45,756 nt of DNA, taken from Pelargonium nanum (taxonomy: Eukaryota; Streptophyta; Magnoliopsida; Geraniales; Geraniaceae). The DNA lies in NCBI GenBank assembly GCA_036897485.1, contig JAYMTF010000203.1, positions 1-45,756 of the forward strand, written 5' to 3'. A model generated the notes under the pieces. The model searched no databases. It was not told the origin of the DNA and saw only the letters and a list, made by a program, of their open reading frames with translations. Below, in pieces: positions 30,746 through 42,000 of this stretch. Numbering within the stretch: the stretch's first letter is position 1; the number at the start of each line of letters is the position of its first letter. The position numbers and the translations under genes were made by a program.

Positions 30746-31904
30746 TTTTGTTCAATATGATTACATGAATTATCCCATCTTAAATGTTTGTTGTGTGACT
30801 TTGTAACAATCTAATTGCTTAGAGCTCTCAGTACATGAACTAGAGATTGACAAAACTTTTAAATTTGTAATGAAATTATGCCCTTCCTTTTGTGTCAATG
30901 TCTTTACAGGATGAATAGTTGATTTCACTTGTTGATTCAAGTCTTGTTCACCTCAAGTTGAACCAACTAAATACTATATACATACATATGTTAAATATTT
31001 GTATATATTCATATTATATATGTTAGGTTAGCCATTGGTGAAGAAATATAGACAGAGAGGTAGTGATGTTTGGAGTATGTTGAAGGCCATTTTAATTTTC
31101 AACTTGGTCTGTAGATCTTCAATGACATCACCGGACACAAGATCGCGGAATTTCCTCGCTTCCTTTTCGTTTCTTTAGCTTTAATTTTCTTATGTATGAA
31201 GCTTAATAGCACCATCTATTTGGTACTTATAATATTGTTTGTTCTTAATTTAATCTATATATGTTATGCTATGTAGAAGATAATGCAGAAAAGAGAGCAC
31301 AGGCAGAGCCAAAAGGAGGATTGATTTGGTCATAAAATAGTAAGAGAAAAAGGGAAAGGACAAAAAAAAAAGGGATGGATGAGAGTAGGAGAAGAGCTGG
31401 AAATGAGGGAATTTGCTGGGAAAGTAGAGACAAAACAGTGCTTGAATTGCACGCATGTTTTGTTGCTCTCAAGCACTCACTACTTAATTAGTAGCTACAA
31501 ATACAAATACATACAGTCCGACATGACAAGCTGTGTTTTCCAACTCACAACCCCAACCTTACATTTCTCTTTCTTTTTCTTAACGTTGCTTCCAGTTTCA
31601 TGATAATCAACGCCCACCTACCTCTATATACTTTACTACAATTGCTTATATATATATATATATATATAAAGTTACTTTAGTTTGTTGCCTTAGTTTTTGC
31701 TTATTGCGTGTATCGATTTCTCTATGGTTTACATATTGTAGATTCTATTGTAATGGAAGTCTATGGAATGGAATCATCAATAATTAATCGCATTCAACTT
31801 CAAACCAATATTATATACAATTATAGCTTCTCGATCATAAATGTGGGTCTTACTTGTCTACTACTTTTGCTTCCCATATATATAAAAAGATTGTATGATT
31901 TTAG
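30746..31904 (+). other. PICKLE 3' UTR and intergenic spacer
   Basis: Polyadenylation-like AATGAAAT is near 30868. After that there are no genes. A purine-rich block is at 31300-31420 and a TA microsatellite at about 31648-31670. Confidence 0.5.
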
Positions 31905-32241
31905 GTAGAGTTCGTTTAAGAAATTTTAATTGAATTCTAAGAAATTGAGAACATGTTGGGTGTTATAAATTTATAATTATTGTGTTCGTTTTACTTTTTT
32001 AGAAGAATGTGTTTGTAATTAAAAAAATTCTCTTTTGTAAGATTAGTTAAATAAATCCTAAATCTTAGGAATTGAAATAACACATCAACCATGTTATTTC
32101 AATTCCTAAGATTTTGAATTATTGAAATGATGGGATTAGTGGATCCCACAAATTGAGTGTTTAAAATTGGGTATTCAAATGTAGGAAAAGTAAGTTCTAA
32201 CTATTTTAATTAAGTTAAAAAATAAATTAAACGAACGCTAC
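31905..32241. mobile_element. Well-bounded MITE
   Basis: Terminal inverted repeats of 15 bp: gtagagttcgtttaa (31905-31919) and ttaaacgaacgctac (32227-32241), one mismatch. An internal long inverted repeat pairs about 32060-32082 (aatcttaggaattgaaataa) with about 32092-32114. AT-rich, 337 bp, non-coding. The target-site duplication is not clear. Confidence 0.75.
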
Positions 32242-32351
32242 CCTTCATTTCAAAATGTTCACTCTTGTACTTTCATGATAATGTGTTATAACAAACTTAC
32301 GAGATACTTTTTTTTAAAGCAACTTATTAGATATTAATTAACTTATTATAT

Positions 32352-32524
32352 GAATTTTCAAATGACAAAAAAAAGGTGTTTAGGATTTCAAAAAGTCGCT
32401 CTCTCGTTAGGTTAACGAGTTCTTGTCATGTTTCCAAGCGTTTAATTTTATTTGTTAAGTAAGAATTTTCAAATGACAAAAAAAAAAAGGTTTTTAGGAT
32501 TTCAAAAAGTCGCTCTCTCGTTAG
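32352..32524 (+). repeat. Direct duplication of about 60 bp
   Basis: Copy 1 is 32352-32410 and copy 2 is 32463-32524. Both read gaattttcaaatgac, an A tract, then ggatttcaaaaagtcgctctctcgttag. They differ almost only in A-tract length and one or two bases, so the duplication is recent. Confidence 0.85.
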
Positions 32525-34298
32525 TGAGCGGTGTTCATGGACGCTAGTGGTGAATATCATTTTGATATGTTGTCGTTCTGTGAGGCGCTTAGATGGATTT
32601 GTAGACCCGAGTTTTCAAGAGGACGAGGTTAAGTTTGATGTGCTTCAAATTGGTCAAGCTTTGCAAGCTGGGTAAGGAGGACATTAGTGTCTTTGGTCTA
32701 ATTACTGAGTTAGTGCAGAGAAATTTTGGGTGATGGAAACGATAGCCATCACGAAAATAGTTAGTTGGGAAGCGGAGAAGAAATAAAACCAAATATTGTC
32801 TGAGAGTGATATATTACAAGTGATTAAACGATTCAGGATGGGGGTTGGGGGGCTTGGATAAACAACCTATAGAGATATATTTCTAGCTAGTTGTGTTTTT
32901 TCTTTTACTTGAAAGTCTGCAAATCAAACAACTGGTCATCAACCTAATTTTAGGACGGAAAGAGTAATATTGCTGTGAATTAACAATATTTTCAATATGA
33001 AAAGGTTCATTTTCATATGTATGGTTATCACAGCTAGCTAGCTAGCAATATGTAGTGCAGAGCCACTAGTTATAATTGTTAGCAGCTAATAATAGTGCGC
33101 ATAATTAAAATAGTTAGGGTTCTTAATTTAGTAGGATAAGAAAGAATCAAAGATTTTGCTTTAGTTAATTTTGGTTTACTCGCTTTCACGCTTTTCTTAT
33201 TGGGCTGCTTAACTACTTTGCTTAACATTAGTTTAATTAAGTGATCATCATATATATTTATATTTATTTATTACGGCGCCACATTAATTTTTTATTAGAT
33301 TTCCCACCATCACATTGCTTCTACTTCTAGGACAACATTAATTAAACTATATATGTATTAAAGCCCTCAATCATTAGTGTCACACGTACATACACAAATG
33401 TAAATTATAGCATATTTACCGATGGTTGACGACGTTATGAAATTGAATAATGACTTGCTATTTGAGACATGTTACAATATTTATAATGAGAAGAAGTTTT
33501 ATTGTACACAAAACACAACTATATGTAAGGTAATAAATAGTTCTTTCGTTTCAAAAAAATTATCCACTTCAACAAATTAATTAGAACTATTTGAGTTTCG
33601 TTGTAACAAGCGTTATTCTAACACTAAATAACACATTGTTAATAATTTTGTATATATGTATAAAAGCAATGGTGTACCAATTAAATTACTCTCTTCGTCT
33701 CATCTCAAAATGACTAAATGAATGTTTTGATTTTTGTTTGAAGGAATGAATGTTTGATTTTCATTTTCAAAGCAATGGTGTACCAATTATATATATTATT
33801 TTCTATCCTAAAATATGTGTTCTAACAAAATCAATGAATAGTAATAAAGTACAAATGATACAAAAGTTATGAAAAATATCATAAATTCTCTCCCAACTCT
33901 ATGCAAGAACCTAAAAACCATGGACCATATATAGACATGAAGATGATGTCTGTCAAGTGACCCACGCAAGCCACTGTTTTCCATATTCTATTGAGAACAA
34001 GAAGAAGATCACAGTACTAAATACTGATAACGTGTGAGGTGGGACCATGATGAGAGAGTGATGATCGAAACTCTGAGTTTTAGAGCATTTGATGAAGACA
34101 GGTAGGTCCATATTTCAGTCAGTGGGAGCCAGATAATGCCAATACTACCTACACCACAGTACCATGCAAAACCGGCCATTTCCTTTCATATACCTAATCA
34201 AAAGCCAATTCATCATAAATCATTCACATTTCTACTAATCTTTAATTTCCTATATTAAATTCCTATAAAGACACACATGTCTGGTATAGCTCGCTTCC
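32525..34298. other. Gene-free intergenic region
   Basis: No gene recognised. It holds a self-complementary run of GCTA units near 33034-33048 and a 20-bp direct repeat, aaagcaatggtgtaccaatt, at about 33663 and 33770. Stowaway-like end words (ggacggaaagagta near 32953; actctcttcgtctcat near 33687) hint at old MITEs. Confidence 0.45.
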
Positions 34299-34307
34299 TA
34301 TATATAC
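34299..34307 (+). promoter_or_regulatory. Probable TATA box of the BAHD gene
   Basis: TATATATAC lies 82-90 bases before the start codon, in a good position for a transcript start near 34330. An alternative TATAAAG is at about 34264. Confidence 0.5.
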
Positions 34308-34388
34308 TATTCTTCTTCACTAGCTTCTTGTCTTTATATTTACACAAACCACAACCCTTCTCTTCATCAATCATCACAAACAACAATT

Positions 34389-36950
34389 ATGGCCAATCCT
34401 TCGGTTTCTGTCCGAAAAACTGTTCCAGTGTACCCCAAAACCTTGTGCCCTCCGAAGCTTCTGAGGCTGTCCAATTTGGACAGGCAGTGCCCTACTCTCA
34501 TGTACCTCGTTTTCTTCTACAAGCCCTCTCCGGTTTTCCAAAACCTCTCTCTCGAATCGGTTTTCGAGAGCTTGAAGTGTGGGTTGGAGGAGACTCTGGG
34601 TATATGGTACCCAGCTGCTGGTAGGCTCAAGATGATGACCAGTGGTAATAATCAGATGGAGCTTTGGTGCAACAACAGTGGTGCAGTTATGGCTGAGGCT
34701 GTGACACAAGTTAAGATGGCTCAGCTTGGTGACCTGTCTCAGTACAGTGAGTTCTTGGAGGAGCTGGTGTTTAAGCCTGGTTTTAAACAAGATTTCTCCG
34801 ACATGCCTCTGGTTGTTGCTCAGGTACATTTCTTGAATTATTACAAACAACAAGGATGTTTCTTCTTGAAAACATTCCTTCTTGAAAGGTTTATAAACTT
34901 CTTATTTTTTTGTCCTCGTTAGGGTTTCCTTAATTTATTCTCGTACTATACTATAGTTTTCATGTTCATATAGTACGCATCCACTTTTCTTATGTTGTTC
35001 TCTCCTTGCATGTGTCAGAGGGAAAAGCTAGCATGGTGCATGTCTAATTTATATGCTAGTTCATACATATATATATGCAGCATCTTCCCAATTTCTTGAA
35101 GAAAAATAATGAAGATGATGATTTTGTAACAAGGTGGCAACAAAGAAACCAAGGCTTGATTAATTGTTGTTGTTCAACTGTCTCCGATACTAAATTAAAC
35201 ATTTACTTTAGCTACATTAATGCTTATTTATTTTGATAAATATTGTTCAAGACACAACACATATGATAGGTGTTATAATAGCCAACACATGTTTTTTTGT
35301 TATTGATAATTAAAAGCCAGAATTTTATTTATGTAAGACAAATAATTTAATGATAACAAGAACAGCAATACAGGACACAACACAAGACTCTAAAAACTAA
35401 AAGCAATAACAAAAGTAGATAGAAAGGATATTAGATACATCCTTAATATACAACTATACGAGTGTGGTTTTGGCGTTTTCAGTCAACTTTGAGTGTATTT
35501 AATTGACGTTTTCAGTCAACTTTGGAGCGTACCCACTAGACGCTTCATGAGATAATTCATATGATGCAAGTTTTGAATTGAGATCTTATTATTAGAAGAG
35601 CTTCTTATTTGTCCGTTTGGAAAGACACTCGATTCTTGTCCCAAAATGTTTGATTGAAATTAGAAATTTTCCAAAGATCACAAACTTCTATCCTTAACCG
35701 TGGACGTTGACTATAGCATCATTCAATTGTGAAGAGCAATTGCATTACTGAAATCTTGAGAGGGTTATAATAGTTCAGTTCAGTCTATATATTTGAGCTA
35801 AGTTCCACATGAAATGAATGATGTATATGCAGGTGACCCGGTTTGGTTGCGGAGGCTACTCAATCGGTACCGGCATAAGCCACTCACTGTTCGATGGACC
35901 AGCGAGTCATGATTTTATGCGTGCATGGGTTGCTAATTCTGCCATCTTCAAGAACCAGAGATCACCACCTCCAGATCAATATAGGTCTTATAAACCAGTG
36001 CACGAGAGATCTCCGGCACTATTCACAAGTACTCCAAATTCAACCCATCCCGGGGCGACAAGAGCCGCAGCCATAGATCACCTCTACCAGTTGATCAAAC
36101 AAGCCATGTCCACAAATGGAGTTGGAGGATCCAACACTACCCTCATTCCTCAAGAAACCTCCAATCTTGTTCTCAAAACTTTACATCTAACTGGTCCAAT
36201 GATGGAAACTTTAAAGAAAACAATCCTCGGCAACTTTTGTTGCTCACCCTTTGAGCTTCTTGCCTCTCACCTATGGAAGGTACGCAAATTTCACACTTTT
36301 TTTTTATCAGTTGAGTTACACAAACCCGAGGTCTCAAAGGGAATCCAAAGCGTTTAACAGCTTGGCCCGACCTACCTTGTTACATTTTACACTTCTTTTA
36401 TTGCATGACTTAATTTAGACCTCACCAACATCGATTACAGGCAAGAACCAAAGCACAAGGAGTGAATAAGGAAAGAGTGGTGTGCTTACAATTTGCCATG
36501 GACACAAGGAGCAAGATTGTGCCACCACTCCCTCAAGGATTCACCGGCAACGCCTATGTTCTTACCTCCATCGCATTAACAGCCGGAGAGCTAGAGGCGG
36601 CGTCCCACCAAACCATAATACAGAAAATACGAGAAGCGAAGAGCTCTGTTACCAGTGATTATGTGAAAGCATACATCGAGGCACTTAACGGGCCTCAGTC
36701 GTCTCTGCCTCCCCTCGAGGAGCTGACTCTAGTTTCCGACTGGACCAGGATGCCATTTCACAGCATTGATTTCCTGTGTAACAGAGAAGCAGCATCCTAT
36801 GCAACCCCACTGGCTTCTCCGGTTCCACAGGCTGCGTACCTGATGCAGAATCCTGATGACGAGAAGGGTATTGATGTCAGAATCGGCTTGCTTCCCCGAA
36901 ACTTCAGTGCCTTCTCGCACTACTTCCTCGATAGCCTGCAGCACCAATAA
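34389..36950 (+). CDS. BAHD-family acyltransferase
   Basis: Three exons (34389-34823, 35833-36279, 36441-36950) give 463 residues, a normal BAHD length. These soluble cytosolic enzymes transfer acyl groups from acyl-CoA to alcohols or amines. The active-site HxxxD is H162-S-L-F-D166. YPAAGRL and the PxLP-GFTGNAYV region are present. The second family signature, DFGWG, is replaced by DFLCN at 404-408. The first intron falls at the family's conserved place (VAQ/VTRFGCGG), and the second, small intron follows HLWK. Family knowledge ties DFGWG to structural integrity rather than catalysis, so the protein may still be active. The N-terminal wording (LSNLDRQCPTLMYLVFFY) suggests a clade with developmental or hormone-related roles, such as the Arabidopsis DRL1/ABS1-type members; that placement is weak and no substrate can be named. 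The neighbouring response regulator is convergent. Confidence 0.9.
35469..35527 (+). repeat. Short tandem duplication in BAHD intron 1
   Basis: The unit 'gcgttttcagtcaactttg' at about 35471 recurs as 'acgttttcagtcaactttg' at about 35503, so the period is about 32 bp. Confidence 0.75.
36304..36383. repeat. SINE-like dispersed repeat, copy B, in BAHD intron 2
   Basis: Related to 1799-1860. Flanked by atttcacacttttttt (36288-36303) and attttacacttctttt (36384-36399), 14 of 16 identical, which looks like a target-site duplication. It occupies about half of the 161-bp intron. Read on the minus strand, its edge TAACTCAACTGATA resembles a tRNA D-arm, consistent with a SINE, but no complete A/B box pair is present. 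Confidence 0.5.
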
Positions 36951-37547
36951 ACTTTCAATATATATAGTCATTCGAGTTTTCAGTATTAACATTTCATCCC
37001 GGGTTTGGTTTTGGGAGATCCTTAAAACTACATAAAGAACAAAGTATTCTGATATGTTTTCATGTCTGTTGTGTACATGACTATGATTCCCTGCAAGAAA
37101 GAATCATCTTCAGTTATGATATACAAATTAAAGCATGTATGAATAATACAGAGAATTTGCCACTTTTCAATTGATGAAGGAAAATGTTATTGAAGGAAAC
37201 AGAGATACAAACAATATCTAAATCCGAATAAACTTCCTATGAGTTTTTCATATCTTCCGGAAGAAAGAATTGAAACTCTAGCTATGACACAATCCCTAGC
37301 TAGACAATTTACAGAGAGGCAGGCACTCGGAAATTTAATGGAATGCCACTGCTCTGCATTGTTAATTTGTTCAACATGAACACCCGTTTGCTAAAACATA
37401 AAACAGACGGTAACCAAACATTGTCAAATAAACTAAAACGGGAAAAAGGAGGCTACTATATATGGTGGGTACCCTGACAAGTGCAACATAATTACATGCG
37501 ACATAACTCTTCGAGAAAGGGCTATGAGTCTTGCAAATTTCTCTTCT
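36951..37547. other. Shared 3' region of two convergent genes
   Basis: It contains the 3' UTR of the BAHD gene (polyadenylation-like words near 37128-37150) and the distal 3' UTR of the minus-strand response regulator. No further gene is seen. Confidence 0.5.
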
Positions 37548-37672
37548 TCAGGATTCGTAGCCAATGTCGTTTTTCATAAGCATGTTCTCAGGGGGAAGTA
37601 TCAGATCCTTCAGAAATTGTAGCTTATGTCGCTCTTCATGGGCAAGTTCCTGGGGGGATATGTACCAGATCC
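37548..37672 (-). repeat. Tandem duplication of the terminal coding unit of the response regulator
   Basis: The 3' end of the last coding exon (37613-37672) is repeated at 37551-37608 with about three-quarters identity and a period near 62 bp. The downstream copy also ends in a stop (TGA at 37550-37548) and encodes PPENMLMKNDIGYES against [15 protein letters not shown] in the main copy. Confidence 0.8.
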
Positions 37673-40600
37673 AAAATCTCCATCCGGTTTCATATTATCT
37701 TGATCCTGCATCATCAAAATCATATAATTTAGATGTTTGAGAGCAAAGAAAATGATATCGGATGTCATGCAAAGAGAACAAATTTTAAATCTCTAATGCA
37801 CTCAATTCAGAAATGGATTTAAAATATGGATGAAATACAAATCCAGAAGTAACAACCTGTTCATTTAATTTATAAATCTCGGTACACAAATTCCAAGTCA
37901 TTTAATGTGATACATAATATATGCAAAAAGAGTCGCATGCCCACTATATTAACTCGATTCTAGGGTACTAGTGCACCAAATACGTTGAAAGATCAAGGAA
38001 AAGTCAACTAAAATAAGTAGAAGTACATTAAACTAAATTAATTTCATGTTTCAGTATCCCCGCAGTTAAGTCACTAGACCAAATTCTTCAAAATAGATGT
38101 TCCACCTCAAATCTCTATTATGTTATGATATCAGTTGCTAATTCTGATACAAATGATAAGACGTAAAAGAAAACATCTTGACAAAATTGGCTTAATAAAT
38201 CAAGATCAGAGCTCTTACCCTTCTCATCATTGCAGTCGCTAGATCTTCCAAGGAACCAAAATTGTTAGCAACAAAGCCTCCCTGTGGCTTCTGTAGGCCC
38301 ATTACGTACCCTTCATGCAAGTGCATTGATGTTTCCACACTAGATTTGTCAAGTTCGCCACCATGCTTCACAAAATTTGACTGCCTAATCAAATTAATAT
38401 CCATGCTTCCACCAAAATTTGTGTTCTGGTGATCTAAGCTCTGGCCTAATGAAGAACCTAAAGCACCATTAACAGGGGCCACATAGCTTATCGAGCTACC
38501 CATAAATTGTGGCCGAGAAGTGACATCTTGCTTATAAAAATCAAAACCTTGTGGGGAGGCATTACCAATACTTTGCCCAGCATTACTATTGTTGGGGGGT
38601 GCTTGGCCTTGTAAATCTGTTCTCCGATACTGCAATTGGGTGGAAGTAGAAAAGGCGCCGGAAGAATTATTCCCAATGGGCAAGGTCATTGTTGACACCT
38701 TGTCTCTCAGATTAGTAGGATGCAGAGTGGCCTGCTGAAAATTGTCACTCAATGGGAAAGAATTTGATTGGGCCCCAGATGAATGAACAGCATTTGACCA
38801 ATTGTTGTTACATCTACCATGATCAGGAAGATGGGAAGATAAATCCGAGTTCAAAGAGGTCATAGGAAGGGATGACTGATTACCAAATTTTCTGCTACCC
38901 TGAGACTCTTGAAGGTTTCCTTCTATCATTAAGGGATTGCTTGGAACTCCAAGAAGAGGGTTACTTGAGCTACCAAGACTTACTTTGGTATCTGGGAAGC
39001 CGCTGGAAACAGGGAAAATTGTCATATCATCAATAGCGTTGGACAGGCCCCCAATGGTAACACCATTGTTCTGGAGTTGATCAAGCTCTAACGACATTGG
39101 CATCCCCTGAAGTATACTTCCACTTCCGTTATGGTTGCCAGGAAATGTGCCTGACTGGAACTTAACCGGATCGTTGGTAGAGCTGCTGGAGTTCTGTGCA
39201 TGACCCATATGAACCATTCCTGAAGAAGGAAGGCCACGCATGCCCAGACCAACTGGAGTGTTCAGCCGACCAAGCAATCCAGTAGGTGGAAAAGAATTAT
39301 ATGGTGTGCTCTGAAATTGGGCAGATCCAGCTATGGTGTGGTAATTTCCAATTCCATTCATAGAACCCACTCGCAAAAAGTTAGGATCTGTACCGCCCAA
39401 GGCAGCTGCCATATTAGCTTGCTGGTTTGCAGCATTGCTGATCCGTTTAAGATAAAGCCGGTATTTCTGTAACCATAATACAAATTGTTATTTTCATACA
39501 CCAAAATAAGTACTGACCATACTAAACTGAGACAAAAGGGTAAGAGCTCATACCTGTAAGTGGCTAGCCACATTTTCTCTAGTAAGCTTATCAACATTCA
39601 TCAAATCGAGAATCTTTTTCGGCACAGCCTCTGCATCAAAACAAAATAATTGTAAAGAAGATACAATTAAGAGGCTTGGGATCAATTTCCTCGGGAAATC
39701 AAAAAACTCAACTATATTTGAGTCCAAAAGATGTATATATCAGGAATTCATAATTAGCGGGGACAGAGAGAGAGAGAAATTCAAGATAACTTGGTCACAT
39801 TGGCTTGACAACAATCTTTAAATAACTTTGAACTATGAAGACTGAGGAAGGATTAAGAACATACTGTCAAGCCCCAACTGATTAACAGCTACAACAAATT
39901 TGCGGTGCAGGTCCACTGACCAAACAACCCGAGGCTTCTTCTGTGCAGACGGATCATCATTCTCGTTTTCATCATTGTCCTCATCATCATCCTGGTCCTT
40001 CCGTTTTCTGTTAATATTTTCGTTCGCATCAACATTTCCAGACAACTGTCCTTCACTGCCCCCGTGTTGGTTTCTTTCTTGGTTACCAGAGCTATTCCGA
40101 TCCTTGGGATCATGTTTCTTTTTTCTAATAACGTGTTGCCAGATGTTCTTTAGCTCCTCGATTCGAATGGGTTTTAGCAAGTAATCACAAGCGCCATGGT
40201 CGATCCCCTTCATCACAAGTTTGGGATCCCCATTGGCCGACAACACTGCAAGGTAACAACATAAAAAGAACGAGATTGAAAAACCTGAATGAGTAACTAT
40301 ACGAGGTGAAATCCAAGCATGTCATGAAACAACATCCAAATCATTTCAGCAATAAAAGCACAAAATTACAGAATCAATAATTCATTTCCTTTTACACCTT
40401 TGACCGGAAGGGGGTCAAATGACCAAAATAGCAATTTGAGGTAGGAAAACATTGAAATTATGAAGAAATTATTTTAATTAACATTGGAACAGAACACTGT
40501 TTTCTCCAAATGTTCATGGAATTTCAAGTCCATTTCAAAAGATCCAATACGTACAAGTTCCCATAGGCACAATTAAAAAAATGCCACCTTGCGTAGAGAG

Positions 40601-41474
40601 AGAAAAGGAAGATCAGCTTACTTATTACAGGTAGGTCCATTTCAAGACCCACAAGCTCAAGCAGCTTAAAACCGTCCATGTCCGGCATGTGGACATCACT
40701 GATAACCAGGTCAAACTTGCTTTCCCTCAACATCTTTAGTGCTGTTGTTGCCTGATTGGTAGTTCTAACTGCAAAACCAAGACCCACATTGAGTACACCA
40801 ACTTCAAATAATTGATACCATATGCACAGCCAAAACAGATCGATCAAACCATAAACCATAACACAACAAAAAATCTGATCTGTATTTCTCAGAAAAATAC
40901 ACAAGCTAAAATTCACTTCAGAAGAACTAAAAAGCAGCCAAAAAATTCAAAACCCGACTGCGGAATGGCAATAACTGAAATCAGTATTCACAAATCAACA
41001 TACCCAATCAAATAAGATTTGATATGTCAACTATAAGACAGTCAATTTAAAATTTTAAGATAAAAAATCCAAAATCTGAAATTGATCAGTTCCCAATATC
41101 CAATCGGAAAATAAGAAACAAAATCTAATAAAAAATTGGCACAAAACAAATCAAAAACTCAAAATCACCCATCTCCAAGTCCACAAGAAACTGAAGGAAA
41201 GAGAAATTTACAGAAGGATTAACCAAAAAAAATGATTCGAAACGCCACCAACTGATATCAAAATGGCCAAATAAAAATCAAATTCCATGAAACGAAGCAA
41301 CAAAGAGCAAAACCCAGTTGAAAAATAACGAAGAAGAAGCGAACCGCGATACTGGCAGCGAGTGAGCAGAGTCTCTAGGACCCTGAGACAAGTGGGGTCG
41401 TCGTCGACGGCGAGGACTCGCATCCCAATCGGAAACTGGTCTCCGGGTTCCTCGAGTCTAGGCTCCATAGGCAT
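37610..41474 (-). CDS. Type-B two-component response regulator (ARR1/10/12-like)
   Basis: Six exons on the minus strand: 41474-41345, 40768-40622, 40245-39865, 39630-39554, 39466-38219 and 37705-37610. They give 692 residues, in the range of large type-B ARRs. The receiver domain (about 18-130) shows the acidic pair at D24/D25, phospho-acceptor D68 ([11 protein letters not shown]) and K117 (LLKPIR). A basic stretch (RKRKD) and an acidic D/E run follow. A GARP Myb-like DNA-binding domain is at about 196-255 ([20 protein letters not shown] ... [16 protein letters not shown]). The remaining 430 residues are Ser/Gly/Asn/Gln-rich, as in transactivation domains. Phosphorelay from histidine kinases through HPt proteins activates this nuclear class to turn on cytokinin response genes (family knowledge). 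The last exon is followed by a diverged tandem copy of itself. Confidence 0.93.
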
Positions 41475-42000
41475 TTTTACAGGGAAAAAAACGAAGAAAC
41501 GGATTTAACAAACAGGTGGTCAGCGGAGTGACAGGCTCTGCTTCTGCTCTGTTCTGTGGGTTAGAGCAAAACCAGAGAGAAGAGGCAGAGGCAGAGACGG
41601 AGGAGAGGAGATGGGAGAGAGAGAGAGGGTTTGATGGAGATTAATGGGTAAGTGAGGAGAGAGAAAGAGATTAAGGAATGTGATTGGTGGGATTGGAATT
41701 CTCTCCTATGAGATGAAAAGGAAAGAGCTTTATGTATTGACAAAACAGTGAAAATGAGAGATAGCTCTGTAATTATATGGAAACAAACATGGAATCTGTA
41801 CCCAGAAGGCTAAAGTAGGCTTCAGAGAGAGACCATTTGTTGATTCCTGCGCGTCTACTTCACGCGACGACTACCCTCTCAATTCTCTATGTTTTGTTTA
41901 TTTCGTTTTCCTCTGTTTCTACTTTCTACTTTCGACTAACCTTCATTGCTATGGTTTTATTGGTACCTACAAACTGCCCGGTCCAATTCGGTTCCAAAAA
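41475..42000 (-). promoter_or_regulatory. 5' UTR and proximal promoter of the response regulator
   Basis: On the minus strand this is a CT-rich leader (41560-41680 holds long CTCTCTC runs), a usual plant leader feature. The transcript start is not determinable by eye. Confidence 0.45.

Noticed and set aside
34277-34624. 115-codon upstream frame overlapping the BAHD start
   Set aside because: Its ATG lies before the better TATA box at 34299, so it is probably not in the mRNA.
34374-34853. 159-codon minus-strand frame
   Set aside because: Shadow of BAHD exon 1 with no recognisable protein.
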